Part shown: in pieces, positions 28,601 through 39,698 of the stretch | Position numbering within the stretch: position 1 is the stretch's first letter | How the letters are laid out: every line of letters begins with the position of its first letter | Assembly (NCBI GenBank): GCA_016720065.1 | Contig: JADJXY010000002.1 | Coordinates: forward strand, 1,873,001-1,937,000 | Direction: 5' to 3' | Length of the DNA: 64,000 bases | Source: Betaproteobacteria bacterium | Lineage (GTDB): Bacteria; Pseudomonadota; Gammaproteobacteria; Burkholderiales; Rhodocyclaceae | Program-made: the position numbers and the translations under genes | The notes under the pieces: model-generated | What the model was told of the DNA's origin: nothing | The model's database searches: none | What the model saw: only the letters and a program-made list of their open reading frames with translations

Positions 28601-30157
28601 ATGAACCTGTTGCGTGCCCTGGCCACGGTCAGCGCCATGACCCTGCTTTCCCGGATCCTTGGCTTCGTACGCGATTTCATCGTGGCTCGGGTTTTTGGCG
28701 CCGGCTTGGCAACGGACGCCTTCTTCGTCGCCTTCAAGCTCCCCAACCTGCTGCGCCGCATGTTCGCCGAAGGGGCTTTCTCCCAGGCTTTCGTGCCCAT
28801 CCTGGGGGAGTACAAGAATCGGCGCGGCGAAGCCGAGACGCGGCTATTGGTGGATCACGTGGCCGGGGTGCTGAGCCTGGTTCTGTTGATCGTCACGGCC
28901 CTGGGTGTCGCGGCGGCGCCGGTGCTGGTGTGGATCTCCGCACCGGGCTTCGCGGCCGACGTGGAAAAGTTCGAGCTCACCGTACAACTCACCCGCATCA
29001 CCTTTCCTTACATTCTGTTCATGTCCCTGGTGGCCCTGGCGGGGGGCGTTCTCAACACCTGGAGCCGCTTTGCCCTGCCGGCCTTCACTCCCGTCCTGCT
29101 CAACCTCTCGTTCATCGGCATGGCGCTCTTCGCGGCGCCCTATTTCGAGCCCCCCATCCTGGCCCTGGGCTGGGCCGTTTTCCTCGGGGGCATCCTGCAG
29201 CTGGCGCTGCAAATTCCCGCCCTGCGCCGCATTGGCATGCTGCCACGCCTGACGATGGATTGGCGTCGAGCCTGGCAGGATCCCGGCGTACGACGCATCA
29301 TCACCCTCATGGGCCCGGCCATGGTCGGCGTCTCGGTGTCCCAGATCAGCCTGCTCATCAACACCATATTCGCGTCGTTTCTTGGCGAAGGCAGTGTCTC
29401 CTGGCTGTACTACGCCGATCGCCTCATGGAGTTTCCCGCGGGCATGCTGGGCGCGGCGCTGGGGACCATTCTGCTGCCTTCTCTCGCCAAGTACCACGCC
29501 GACGATCGCACCGAGGACTATTCGCGCCTGCTGGACTGGGGTCTGCGCCTCACCTTGCTGCTCGCCGTTCCGGCCGCCTTGGCCTTGGCGCTATTGGCCG
29601 TTCCCCTTGTCGCCACGCTCTTTCATCACGGCGCCTTTGGCAGCGAGGATGTCTTCCGTACCCGGGAGGCCCTGGTGGCCTACAGCGTGGGACTTACCGG
29701 GCTCATTGTGGTCAAGGTCCTCGCCCCTGGCTTCTACGCACGGCAGAACATTCGCACCCCGGTCCGCATTGCCATCGGCGCTCTCGTCGCCACCCAGGTC
29801 ATGAACGCACTCTTCGTATTGGGCCTCGACCTGGGCCACGCGGGACTGGCGCTCTCCATCGGGCTTGCCGCCTGTCTCAACGCCGCCCTGCTCTACTTCG
29901 GCCTGCGCCGCCACGGCGTCTACAAGCCCCAGCCAGGTTGGATGCTGTTTCTCGTCAAGCTGCTCATCGCCCTCGTGGTCATGGCCGGTGCCCTGATGGC
30001 AGCCGCAGGCCCAAATTCCCTCTGGCTCGAGGCAGGCAGTGCGACGCGCATCGGCCGCCTCGGCGTCCTGGTCGTTCTCGGCGCGGGCGCCTATTTCGCT
30101 ACACTGGGCGTTCTGGGATTTCGTCCCGCCGACTTCCGGCGCCGGGCGGCAGAATAG
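28601..30157 (+). CDS. murJ: Lipid II flippase MurJ
   Basis: MurJ flips lipid-linked peptidoglycan precursors across the inner membrane. From [20 protein letters not shown] the protein is 518 residues with about fourteen membrane helices. Family landmarks include [22 protein letters not shown] near the start (spaced over residues 20-42), [18 protein letters not shown] and [20 protein letters not shown]. It starts about 50 bp from the tRNA gene on the opposite strand and is followed 13 bp later by the PEBP gene. Confidence 0.96.
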   Translation: MNLLRALATVSAMTLLSRILGFVRDFIVARVFGAGLATDAFFVAFKLPNLLRRMFAEGAFSQAFVPILGEYKNRRGEAETRLLVDHVAGVLSLVLLIVTALGVAAAPVLVWISAPGFAADVEKFELTVQLTRITFPYILFMSLVALAGGVLNTWSRFALPAFTPVLLNLSFIGMALFAAPYFEPPILALGWAVFLGGILQLALQIPALRRIGMLPRLTMDWRRAWQDPGVRRIITLMGPAMVGVSVSQISLLINTIFASFLGEGSVSWLYYADRLMEFPAGMLGAALGTILLPSLAKYHADDRTEDYSRLLDWGLRLTLLLAVPAALALALLAVPLVATLFHHGAFGSEDVFRTREALVAYSVGLTGLIVVKVLAPGFYARQNIRTPVRIAIGALVATQVMNALFVLGLDLGHAGLALSIGLAACLNAALLYFGLRRHGVYKPQPGWMLFLVKLLIALVVMAGALMAAAGPNSLWLEAGSATRIGRLGVLVVLGAGAYFATLGVLGFRPADFRRRAAE

Positions 30158-30170
30158 AAGGAGGACACCC

Positions 30171-30797
30171 ATGAAACTCGTCAGCACCAGCTTTTCCGAA
30201 GGGCAGCTCATCCCGGGGGAGTACGCTTTCTGTACCCCCGATCCCGCTCATCACGTTTGCCTGGGTCGTAACTTGAACCCCCACCTCGCCTGGAGCGAGG
30301 TGCCGCCCGGGACGCGTTCCTTCGCAGTCATTTGTTGCGATCCGGACGTCCCCAGCCGAGGCGACGACGTCAATCAGGAAGGACGCAGCGTCCCCGCCGA
30401 GCTTCCGCGCGTCGATTTCTTTCACTGGCTGCTGGTGGACCTGTCGGTGGACCGCCGCGAGATTCAGGCGGGTGAATTCTCGCGGGAAGTCACACCGCGG
30501 GGCAAGAGCGGCCCCCAGGGGCCCCAGGGGACACGGCAGGGGATAAACGACTACACCGGCTGGTTCGCCGCAGACCATGACATGCGCGGCGACTACCATG
30601 GCTATGACGGCCCCTGCCCCCCGTGGAACGACGAGCGGATGCATCGCTACGTCTTTACCGTCTATGCCCTGGATGTAGATCGTCTGGAACTCGATACACG
30701 CTTCGACGGCGCCGGACTGCGCGCCGCCCTCGCCGGCCACATCCTCGACGAAGCGTCCCTGACCGGCATCTATACCCTCAATCCAGCTCTCGGGTAG
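30171..30797 (+). CDS. YbhB/YbcL family (PEBP-like) protein
   Basis: This is a 208-residue protein. It shows the PEBP landmarks LNPHLAWSEVPPGTRSFAVI, the DPDVPSRG loop, FFHWLLVDL and GGxGP-like YDGPCPPWNDERMHRY. Bacterial PEBP relatives bind anions or small ligands, but their substrates are mostly unknown. The start at 30171 has GGAGGACACCC upstream. It lies 13 bp after murJ and is probably cotranscribed. Confidence 0.9.
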   Translation: MKLVSTSFSEGQLIPGEYAFCTPDPAHHVCLGRNLNPHLAWSEVPPGTRSFAVICCDPDVPSRGDDVNQEGRSVPAELPRVDFFHWLLVDLSVDRREIQAGEFSREVTPRGKSGPQGPQGTRQGINDYTGWFAADHDMRGDYHGYDGPCPPWNDERMHRYVFTVYALDVDRLELDTRFDGAGLRAALAGHILDEASLTGIYTLNPALG

Positions 30798-30850
30798 GCC
30801 GCAAGCCGGCACAGGCCAGGGCTCTTCCCGCTGCCAGCGCAATGCGGCAC

Positions 30851-30882
30851 AAGAAAAAGGCGGCCGAAGCCGCCTTTTTCTT
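30851..30882. terminator. Bidirectional terminator between the PEBP gene and hppA
   Basis: AAGAAAAAGGCGGC and GCCGCCTTTTTCTT form a 14-bp stem around a CGAA tetraloop, with A/T runs on both sides, so it can end both convergent transcripts. Confidence 0.95.
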
Positions 30883-30895
30883 CGCCGGATTTCGA

Positions 30896-32956
30896 TCAGG
30901 CCATGAGCGGCACGATGAGCAGGGCCACCAGGTTGATGATCTTGATGAGCGGGTTAACCGCCGGGCCGGCCGTATCCTTGTACGGGTCGCCGACGGTATC
31001 GCCAGTCACCGCCGCCTTGTGGGCTTCGGAACCCTTGCCGCCGAAGTGGCCGTCCTCGATGTACTTCTTGGCGTTATCCCAGGCACCGCCGCCGGTGGTC
31101 ATGGAGATGGCCACGAACAGGCCGGTGACGATGGTCCCGACCAGCAGGCCGCCCAGGGCCTGGGGCCCGAGGGCAAGACCGACGACGATGGGCACCGCGA
31201 CCGGCAGGATGGACGGAATCATCATTTCTTTGATGGCAGCCACAGTCAGCATGTCCACCGCGCGGGAGTAATCCGGCTTGGCGGTTCCTTCCATGATGCC
31301 GGGGATCTCCTTGAACTGGCGGCGCACTTCGACCACCACGGCACCCGCCGAGCGACCCACCGCCTCCATCGCCATGGCGGCGAAGAGGAAGGGAATCAGA
31401 CCGCCGAGGAAGAGACCGATGATGACCATGTGATTGGACAGGTCGAAGGTGATGCCGGTGAGGCCAGCGGCTTCCAGGCCGTGGGTGTAGTCGGCGAAGA
31501 GCACCAGGGCAGCGAGGCCGGCAGAACCGATGGCATAGCCCTTGGTCACGGCCTTGGTGGTATTGCCCACCGCGTCCAGGGGGTCGGTGACGTTACGCAC
31601 TTCCTTGGGCAGTTCCGCCATTTCGGCGATGCCGCCGGCGTTGTCGGTGATGGGGCCGTAGGCGTCCAGCGCCACGACGATCCCTGCCATGGAAAGCATG
31701 GAGGTGGCGGCGATGGCGATACCGAACAGGCCGCCCAGCGCAAAGGCCGCGTAGATGGCGATACACACCGAAATCACCGGCAGGGCACAGGCCTTCATCG
31801 AAATGCCGATACCGGCGATGATGTTGGTCGCGTGTCCGGTCTGACAGGCGGAAGCGACGTGCTTCACCGGCGCGTAGTCGGTACCCGTGTAGTACTCGGT
31901 GATCCAGACCAGGGCAGCGGTCAGCACCAGACCCACGACGGAGCAGCCGAACATGCTCATGGTGGTGATCTTGGCAGCGGTATCGCCGTCCCCGATCATC
32001 CAGGAGGTGATCGGGTAGTAGGCGATGAGCGCCAACACACCGGCCACGGCCAGTCCGCGATACAGAGCGGCCATGATCTTGCCCCCTTCGGTGGCCTTGA
32101 CGAACATGCAACCGACGATGGAGGCGATGATCGACACACCGCCCAGGGCCAGGGGGTAGAGAACCAGGTTCTCGCCCAGACCGGGCGAGGTCTTGATGAC
32201 CAGCGCTGCCAGCACCATGGTCGCCACCACGGTCACGGCGTAGGTTTCGAACAGGTCGGCCGCCATGCCGGCGCAGTCGCCCACGTTGTCACCCACGTTG
32301 TCGGCGATCACCGCCGGGTTGCGCGGATCGTCCTCGGGGATGCCGGCTTCCACCTTACCCACCAGATCGGCGCCGACGTCGGCCCCCTTGGTGAAGATGC
32401 CACCGCCCAGACGGGCAAAGATGGAAATCAGGGAAGAGCCGAAGGCCAGGCCGATCAGGGGCTCGATGACGTGGTGCAAATTGGCGTCGGCGGCGGCGCC
32501 CATGCGCAGCACGGCGTAGTAGCCGGCCACACCCAGGAGGCCGAGGCCCACAACCAGCATGCCGGTGATGGCGCCGCCCTTGAAGGCAACCGCCAGCGCC
32601 GGAGCGATACCGCCGCGGGCGGCTTCAGCCGTGCGCACGTTGGCGCGGACAGAAACGTTCATGCCGATGAAGCCGGCGGCGCCCGAAAGCACCGCACCGA
32701 TCAGAAAGCCGATGGCGGTTGGCCAGCCCAGCTTGGGCACGAAACCAATGACCAGAAACAGAATCCCGCCGACCATGGCGATGGTCTTGTACTGCCGGGC
32801 GAGATAGGCCGACGCCCCCTGCTGGATAGCCTTGGCGATTTCCTGCATGCGGGCATTCCCCGCCGACAAGCCAAGAATCTGGCTGCTCGCAACCCAGCCG
32901 TAAAGCACGGCCAGGACGGCACACCCAAGTGCCAATATCAACGCTGTAGACATCAA
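30896..32956 (-). CDS. hppA: Membrane proton-pumping pyrophosphatase HppA
   Basis: HppA hydrolyses pyrophosphate and pumps protons across the inner membrane (reversibly in some bacteria). The 686-residue protein has about sixteen membrane helices. Active-site motifs are [20 protein letters not shown] and [19 protein letters not shown]. The sequence [15 protein letters not shown] carries Lys where potassium-dependent enzymes have Ala, which points to the K+-independent class (Rhodospirillum type). The start has AAAGGAGGGG upstream. The PPi-dependent phosphofructokinase gene lies 65 bp upstream. Confidence 0.97.
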   Translation of the reverse strand: MMSTALILALGCAVLAVLYGWVASSQILGLSAGNARMQEIAKAIQQGASAYLARQYKTIAMVGGILFLVIGFVPKLGWPTAIGFLIGAVLSGAAGFIGMNVSVRANVRTAEAARGGIAPALAVAFKGGAITGMLVVGLGLLGVAGYYAVLRMGAAADANLHHVIEPLIGLAFGSSLISIFARLGGGIFTKGADVGADLVGKVEAGIPEDDPRNPAVIADNVGDNVGDCAGMAADLFETYAVTVVATMVLAALVIKTSPGLGENLVLYPLALGGVSIIASIVGCMFVKATEGGKIMAALYRGLAVAGVLALIAYYPITSWMIGDGDTAAKITTMSMFGCSVVGLVLTAALVWITEYYTGTDYAPVKHVASACQTGHATNIIAGIGISMKACALPVISVCIAIYAAFALGGLFGIAIAATSMLSMAGIVVALDAYGPITDNAGGIAEMAELPKEVRNVTDPLDAVGNTTKAVTKGYAIGSAGLAALVLFADYTHGLEAAGLTGITFDLSNHMVIIGLFLGGLIPFLFAAMAMEAVGRSAGAVVVEVRRQFKEIPGIMEGTAKPDYSRAVDMLTVAAIKEMMIPSILPVAVPIVVGLALGPQALGGLLVGTIVTGLFVAISMTTGGGAWDNAKKYIEDGHFGGKGSEAHKAAVTGDTVGDPYKDTAGPAVNPLIKIINLVALLIVPLMA

Positions 32957-33021
32957 ACCCCTCCTTTGGTTAATGAGCTAAAACCACTACTGAAACCTTG
33001 AGCCGACCTGAACCGCCAGGG

Positions 33022-34281
33022 CTAAACCTTGTACTCCCCCAGCTTCTTCGGCACGGCGCAGTTTTTTAGATGCACGTAATCTGGCAGCCCGCCCTTGAAG
33101 GGTGGGGGGTCCTCCCCCTCTATTAATGGGCGCAGGTACGCGCGGCACGCGTCTGTGATGTGAAACCCATCCGCCGAAATGAACTCCGGCGGCATCTTGC
33201 GTTCGACATTGGCGACGTCCTTCAACGCCGCCACGCCGATTTCCCAACGGTATGGCGCATCGGCCTTGCGGTCGATGGTTGGCATGACGGCGTTCTTCCC
33301 GGCCAGGGCCAGATCCACCGCCGCCTTGCCCAGGGCGTAGGCCTGATCCACATCGGTCTTGGACGCGATGTGGCGGGCCGAACGCTGGAGATAATCGGCC
33401 AGGGCCCAGTGGTACTTGTGGCCCAGGCGATCCTTGATCAATTGCGCCACCACCTGCCCCACCCCCCCCAATTGGGAGTGGCCGAAGGCATCCTTGGCGC
33501 CGGATTCGGCGATCAGCTTGCCAGAGGCATCGGAAAGACCTTCCGAAACGCCGACCGTACAGTAGCCGAAACGCTTCACGCACTCGTCCACCCGAGCGAC
33601 GAAGCGCTCCGGGTCGAAGGGCACTTCGGGGAAGAGCAGGAGGTGGGGCGGCTCGCCCTCCGCCTCGCTGGCCAGACCGCAGGCCGCGGTGATCCAGCCG
33701 GCGTGACGGCCCATGACTTCGAGGACGAAAATCTTGGTGGATGTGCGCGCCATGGAAGCCACGTCATAGCCCGCCTCGCGCATGGAGGTGGCGACATACT
33801 TGGCCACCGAGCCGAAACCCGGGCAGCAGTCGGTAAGTGGCAGGTCGTTGTCCACCGTCTTGGGGATGCCGACGCAGACCACCGGGTAGCCGAGCTTCTC
33901 GGAAATCTGCGACACCTTCCAGGCGGTGTCCATGGAATCGTTGCCGCCGTTGTAGAAGAAATAACCGATGTCGTGGGCGCGGAACACCTCGATCAGGCGC
34001 TCGTATTGCGCCCGGTGCTCGTCCAGGCTCTTCAGCTTGTAGCGGCAGGATCCGAAGGCGCCCGCCGGCGTGTGCTTGAGGCGGGCGATATCGGCATCGG
34101 ATTCCTGACTGGTGTCGATCAGGTCTTCGGTGAGGGCGCCGATGATGCCGTCGCGCCCGGCAAAGACCTTGCCTATCCGGTCCGGATAGCACCGGGCCTC
34201 CTGGATGAGGCCGCAGGCGGTGGCATTGATGACGGCGGTGACACCTCCCGATTGTGCGTAGAAGGCGTTCTTCGCCGTCAT
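33022..34281 (-). CDS. pfp: Pyrophosphate-dependent 6-phosphofructokinase
   Basis: The enzyme interconverts fructose 6-phosphate + PPi and fructose 1,6-bisphosphate + Pi. The 419-residue protein has GGNDSMDTAWK (residues 112-122), where the Asp at the position equivalent to Gly104 of ATP enzymes blocks ATP and selects PPi. It also has the catalytic GIPKTVDNDL (138-147) and VMGRHAGWI. TTG and GTG codons 6 and 3 bp upstream of the chosen ATG are possible starts. It lies between adk and hppA, so PPi use and PPi-driven proton pumping are encoded side by side. Confidence 0.95.
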   Translation of the reverse strand: MTAKNAFYAQSGGVTAVINATACGLIQEARCYPDRIGKVFAGRDGIIGALTEDLIDTSQESDADIARLKHTPAGAFGSCRYKLKSLDEHRAQYERLIEVFRAHDIGYFFYNGGNDSMDTAWKVSQISEKLGYPVVCVGIPKTVDNDLPLTDCCPGFGSVAKYVATSMREAGYDVASMARTSTKIFVLEVMGRHAGWITAACGLASEAEGEPPHLLLFPEVPFDPERFVARVDECVKRFGYCTVGVSEGLSDASGKLIAESGAKDAFGHSQLGGVGQVVAQLIKDRLGHKYHWALADYLQRSARHIASKTDVDQAYALGKAAVDLALAGKNAVMPTIDRKADAPYRWEIGVAALKDVANVERKMPPEFISADGFHITDACRAYLRPLIEGEDPPPFKGGLPDYVHLKNCAVPKKLGEYKV

Positions 34282-34294
34282 CACCAAAACCTTC

Positions 34295-35816
<1,522 letters not shown>

Positions 35817-35820
<4 letters not shown>

Positions 35821-35993
35821 GCTTCCTCGGGTTTCAGTTGCCGCGCCTCGTCTTCCAGCATGACGGGGATGTCGTCCCGGATGGGAAAGGCCAGACGACA
35901 GGGCTTGCAGACCAGTTCCTGCTCCGCCTTGCGATAATCGAGATTGCCCTTGCACAGGGGGCAGACAAGGATGTCAAGAAGCCTTGCGTCCAC
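35817..35993 (-). CDS. Trm112-family small zinc protein (YcaR-like)
   Basis: This is a 58-residue protein. The zinc knuckle is formed by CPLC (residues 11-14) and CKPC (29-32). The start is GTG ([19 protein letters not shown] follows), inside the end of lpxK with a 20-bp overlap; its stop overlaps the kdsB start. Eukaryotic Trm112 activates methyltransferases, while the role of the bacterial lpxK-kdsB-linked form is not established. Confidence 0.93.
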
Positions 35994-36978
35994 GGATTTT
36001 CTCCACGATGAGATCGACGAGGCCAGGGGGAATCCCCGCCTCCACCGGTAATACCCAGGCTTCGCCAGCCAGGTCCGGCGGGCATTTTACTGCATCCTTC
36101 TCGGTGAGCAGGAGCACGTCACCAGGGGGAATGGCGAGATCCTCGCGGCAAAAGCGATGGTGATCGGGAAAGGGTCGCGGCGCCACGTCCAGCCCCAGGT
36201 CGGCGAGGGTGCGGAAAAAACGCTGGGGATGGCCGATCCCCGCCACCGCGTGCAGACGGCGCCCGCGCAGGGCTTCGGCACTACAGGTCTGTGCCATGTC
36301 GTGCAGGCGATGGAAGGGCCCGGGCTGCAAGCTCATGGAGAAACTGCGCGGCGCCCTGCGATCCACCCCGGGATCGCAGGCGCCATTGAACACCACGGCG
36401 TCCACACCCTTCAGGCGCACCAGGGGCTCCCGCAGCGGGCCCGCCGGGAGCAGCCAGCCATTGCCCGCACCACGCCCGTCGAAGACCGCCAGCTCCACAT
36501 CGCGAGCCAGGCGATAGTGTTGCAGACCATCGTCGCAGACCACGACGTCCACCTCGGGATGCTCAGCCAGCAGCGCCGCTCCGGCCGCGGCCCGGTCGCG
36601 GCCGACCCAGACCGGGCAAGGCGCCCGACGGGCAAGCAACAGGGGTTCGTCGCCCACCAGGGCGGCGTCGCCATCGGGTCTCACTTGCAGGGGGGCCGTC
36701 GCGCCACCGCGGTAGCCGCGGCTCACGATGCCAGGGTGCAGGCCGCGCTGGGCAAGTTCCCGCACCAGGGCGAGGGTCAGGGGCGTCTTGCCGGCGCCCC
36801 CGACGATCAGGTTGCCGACCACGACGACGGACACCGGCAAGCGCCGGGTCGCCAGCCAGCCCCGCCGGTAGGCAAGGCGGCGGGCGGCGGCCAGGACCGC
36901 GAAAAGGGCGGAAAGAGGAACGAGGGGCAGGAGTCCGGCGGCGATGCGAGGCTCGAACCAGCGCTCCTGCAAGGCCAT
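35974..36978 (-). CDS. lpxK: Lipid A 4'-kinase LpxK
   Basis: LpxK phosphorylates tetraacyldisaccharide 1-phosphate to lipid IVA. The 334-residue protein has an N-terminal membrane-associated helix and a P-loop in [20 protein letters not shown] (about residues 52-71). [18 protein letters not shown] is the catalytic region. Its ATG shares one base with the exbD stop. The exbB-exbD-lpxK order fits lipid export operons seen in related bacteria. Confidence 0.96.
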   Translation of the reverse strand: MALQERWFEPRIAAGLLPLVPLSALFAVLAAARRLAYRRGWLATRRLPVSVVVVGNLIVGGAGKTPLTLALVRELAQRGLHPGIVSRGYRGGATAPLQVRPDGDAALVGDEPLLLARRAPCPVWVGRDRAAAGAALLAEHPEVDVVVCDDGLQHYRLARDVELAVFDGRGAGNGWLLPAGPLREPLVRLKGVDAVVFNGACDPGVDRRAPRSFSMSLQPGPFHRLHDMAQTCSAEALRGRRLHAVAGIGHPQRFFRTLADLGLDVAPRPFPDHHRFCREDLAIPPGDVLLLTEKDAVKCPPDLAGEAWVLPVEAGIPPGLVDLIVEKIRGRKAS

Positions 36979-37394
36979 CAGCGCGGCGTCTGGGTGGCGA
37001 AGGAAATGTGGGGATAGCCCGCCGTCTGGGCAGCCTGCATGATATCCACCACGCTCTGGTGGGTCGCCTTGGCGTCGGCATTGATGACCACCACCGGATC
37101 GCTGCGTTCGCCGGCGGCCCGGCGCAGGGCTTCGGCTATGGTTTTGACGTCGGTGGCGGCGAGGGGCGACTTGTTCACCAGAACCTGCCCGCTGGCCGTG
37201 ACGGCCACGTCGATTTCATTGGGTTTTTCCGGCTGTTTGTTGGCTTCCGCCGTAGGCAGGTTGATTTCCAGCCCCGAGAACTTGGCGTAAGTGGTGGTCA
37301 GCATGAGAAAGATGATGATGACCAGGAGCACGTCGATCAGGGGAATCAGGTTGATCTCGGGCTCTTCCCGGCTGCGGCCGCGCTGGAAGTTCAT
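36978..37394 (-). CDS. exbD: ExbD/TolR family protein
   Basis: This is a 138-residue protein with one N-terminal membrane helix (INLIPLIDVLLVIIIFLMLT) in which Asp25 is the proton-carrying residue. A periplasmic domain follows. It works with ExbB as a proton-driven motor for TonB or Tol proteins. It overlaps exbB by four bases and lpxK by one. Confidence 0.93.
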   Translation of the reverse strand: MNFQRGRSREEPEINLIPLIDVLLVIIIFLMLTTTYAKFSGLEINLPTAEANKQPEKPNEIDVAVTASGQVLVNKSPLAATDVKTIAEALRRAAGERSDPVVVINADAKATHQSVVDIMQAAQTAGYPHISFATQTPR

Positions 37395-37996
37395 TTGCGC
37401 TCGCCGTGCATGTACTCGACCAGTTTGACGGCCTGCTGCTCCATTTCCACCACGAATCCATCGACCTGGGCGCGGAAGTGGCGCCAGAAGATCATGCTGG
37501 GAATGGCAATGACGAGACCGAAGCCGGTGTTGTAGAGCGCAATCGAAATGCCGTGTGCCAGCTGCATGGGATTGGCCCCGGTAGGTGCCTGGGAAGCGAA
37601 GATCTCGATCATGCCGACCACGGTGCCAAAGAGGCCCATCAGGGGGCTGATGGAGGCGATGGTGCCCAGGGTGGTGAGATAGCGCCCAAGATCGTGGGCG
37701 ACGGCGCCGCCGGCTTCCTCGATGGACTCCTTCATGACTTCGCGCGAGGAGCTGACATTGCGCAACCCCGCCGCCAGGACGCGGCCAAGGGGGGAGTGCT
37801 TCTCCAGATCCCCGACCAGTTGCTCATTCCCTCCCCCGCGCTTGTACTCGCCTACGGCGCGCTGGAGGAGTCCTGCGGGAACGACCTTGCTGCGGCGCAA
37901 GGCAACGAGACGCTCGATGATGAGGGCAACGGCGATGATCGATGCCAGCAAAAGGGGCCAGATGGGCCAGCCGGCAGCCTGAACGATGGCGAACAC
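37391..37996 (-). CDS. exbB: ExbB/TolQ family proton channel
   Basis: This is a 201-residue protein with three predicted membrane helices (about residues 10-27, 108-130 and 150-170). The family core LTTLGTIASISPLMGLFGTV and GISIALYNTGFGLVIAIPS is present. It is the first gene of exbB-exbD-lpxK-Trm112-kdsB. Whether it energises the TonB-like protein at 19086-19787 or another partner cannot be told. Confidence 0.93.
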   Translation of the reverse strand: MFAIVQAAGWPIWPLLLASIIAVALIIERLVALRRSKVVPAGLLQRAVGEYKRGGGNEQLVGDLEKHSPLGRVLAAGLRNVSSSREVMKESIEEAGGAVAHDLGRYLTTLGTIASISPLMGLFGTVVGMIEIFASQAPTGANPMQLAHGISIALYNTGFGLVIAIPSMIFWRHFRAQVDGFVVEMEQQAVKLVEYMHGERK

Positions 37997-38098
37997 GTAG
38001 GATTCCCCGCAAAATGACAGCCGCTGATTTTGCCTGCCGGCGTCCTTCCCGGCAAGCCCTGCGCGCCGCCGTGCATCCCGCGCCGGCGCCGCAGGCGC

Positions 38099-39469
38099 TC
38101 AAACCAGGAACATGGTGGCGTTTTCCAGATCTTCGTGGGTCTTGCCCTGTTGCAGGACATTGACGAACTTGCGCCAGATGATGTCGGGCTCGCCCAGCCT
38201 GAAGCCATAGAATCCGTTGAAGCCGTTGGCCCTGTCGCGCACCGCGAGGGCCTTGACGGTCGATTGTTCGAGGCGCCCCAACTGCACCGTGGCGTCGCTC
38301 CACACATTGAGCGGCAGCGGGTCGGTGGAGTGGGCCTGAAAGCCGAAGGCGGAAACCTCGACCACCTGCATCTGGTAACGCATGCGCCCGTCGGAAATGA
38401 TCACGGCGAGCTCCCCCGGACACTTCACCGAATAACGCTGGTGCTGGCGCAGCTTGGATCCCTCGCCCTCCCGCTCGGGAATCGGCGGCAGGACGCTGCG
38501 GTATTCGCCCAGATCGTAGATGGAGTGCAGCAACAGCCGCTTGCGTTCATCGAGGTTGGCGAAGCCCTGGGTACGCTGGTTGAAGAAGTAATCGAGCAGA
38601 TCCGGGGTCATCACGGGATCGTTGGTGGTGAAGTAGCGACGCTTGGGCAGATGGATATTGGCCAGCCGAACCTCGGCAAAGTAGGCATGCAGGTTCTTGC
38701 GCGCCGGCTTCTTGCCATAGACCGCCTTGAAGGTGGCCGGGGCGTAGAGCAGGTCGAGGCTCGCCCCGACTGCGGGCGCTCCGTTGGCGAAATCGTATTC
38801 CTCGACCACATTGGCCGTAAGCCGCTGGAAAAAAAGCAGCGACTCGTACATCTCGATGCGATTCGGGTTGACCGCGATGACCAGGTGCCGCACGTCGAAG
38901 AAGGTCGTGCAGTACTCGTACATGAACTTCATGAGGGGGAAGAGGATGGACCCCCCGGTCTTACGGAAGCGGGGATGCACCGCCAGGGCCGAGACTTCGG
39001 CCACCTGCCCCTCCCGGGCGCGCACATTGGAAAGGTCGAAGATGGCCTGGAGCGGAAAGCCCAGGGCGCTCTCCCGGATGAGAGAGATGGTCCCCACCAC
39101 CTCGCCGTCCCACTTGGCACACAGGGTCGTCGTCGTCGGCAGGGCGTGGTAGAGGGTGACCCGCATCCCGGAAGGGTCGGGCTGCATGAAGCCGGCGTCC
39201 ACGTAGGCGTCGTGCAGGAGACGGAAGCAGGCCTCGAGTTCCTCCCGCGTCTCGGCGATCTTCAACTGCAGGCGCTCGCTGGGGGCGGGATCGCAATCGA
39301 CGAAGGAACGATAGATGGCGAAACGCCGCTCCCGCGGCAAAGCCGCAAACAGCCTGCGCATGGCCCGATGCCATAGTTTTCCGATTGACGACATACCCTG
39401 GACAGCCTTTTTATTTTCCTCGCTTGGAATACTACTCCAGGGCTGATGTTTGGAAAGCCTTGATTTCAT
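38099..39469 (-). CDS. GNAT (N-acyl amino acid synthase FeeM-like) plus PilZ protein
   Basis: This is a 456-residue two-domain protein. Residues about 65-260 form a GNAT-type acyltransferase of the FeeM class (REELEACFRLLHDAYVDAGF, AEVSALAVHPRFRKTGGSIL). Residues about 350-450 form a PilZ domain with RQHQR (the RxxxR c-di-GMP motif) and EVSAFG in place of D/NxSxxG. FeeM enzymes join acyl chains from acyl carrier protein to amino acids. The product here is unknown. I keep the ATG at 39469 (GGAG five bases before it); MSSIGKLWH at 39394 is an alternative. It stands alone. Confidence 0.8.
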   Translation of the reverse strand: MKSRLSKHQPWSSIPSEENKKAVQGMSSIGKLWHRAMRRLFAALPRERRFAIYRSFVDCDPAPSERLQLKIAETREELEACFRLLHDAYVDAGFMQPDPSGMRVTLYHALPTTTTLCAKWDGEVVGTISLIRESALGFPLQAIFDLSNVRAREGQVAEVSALAVHPRFRKTGGSILFPLMKFMYEYCTTFFDVRHLVIAVNPNRIEMYESLLFFQRLTANVVEEYDFANGAPAVGASLDLLYAPATFKAVYGKKPARKNLHAYFAEVRLANIHLPKRRYFTTNDPVMTPDLLDYFFNQRTQGFANLDERKRLLLHSIYDLGEYRSVLPPIPEREGEGSKLRQHQRYSVKCPGELAVIISDGRMRYQMQVVEVSAFGFQAHSTDPLPLNVWSDATVQLGRLEQSTVKALAVRDRANGFNGFYGFRLGEPDIIWRKFVNVLQQGKTHEDLENATMFLV

Positions 39470-39698
39470 TCGCGCTCCAGGTCGCCCTCACCCGAAGGCG
39501 GGACTTACCCCCATTTTCTGTGGATAAGGTTGTGGAGCGACAGCCACCAGGTATCCTAAGTCGCCAGCCCCGTTGAACTTTCCCTGCCGTGCCCGAAAAT
39601 CAGGCATACGGTTTTCGCCCCCACTCCGACTGCCGCCTTGACCGAGCCCCTGCCCGGCCCCGAGACGCGCTAGAATCCCGGTTTGCCTCCCGCCCGCC

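Noticed and set aside
30623..33001. 792-codon plus-strand frame opposite hppA
   Set aside because: His/Asp/Gly-rich antisense of a strongly conserved pump gene; no motif.
39519..39527. TGTGGATAA, a perfect DnaA-box match upstream of xseA
   Set aside because: It is a single site with no cluster, no AT-rich unwinding element and no dnaA/dnaN nearby; not an origin.
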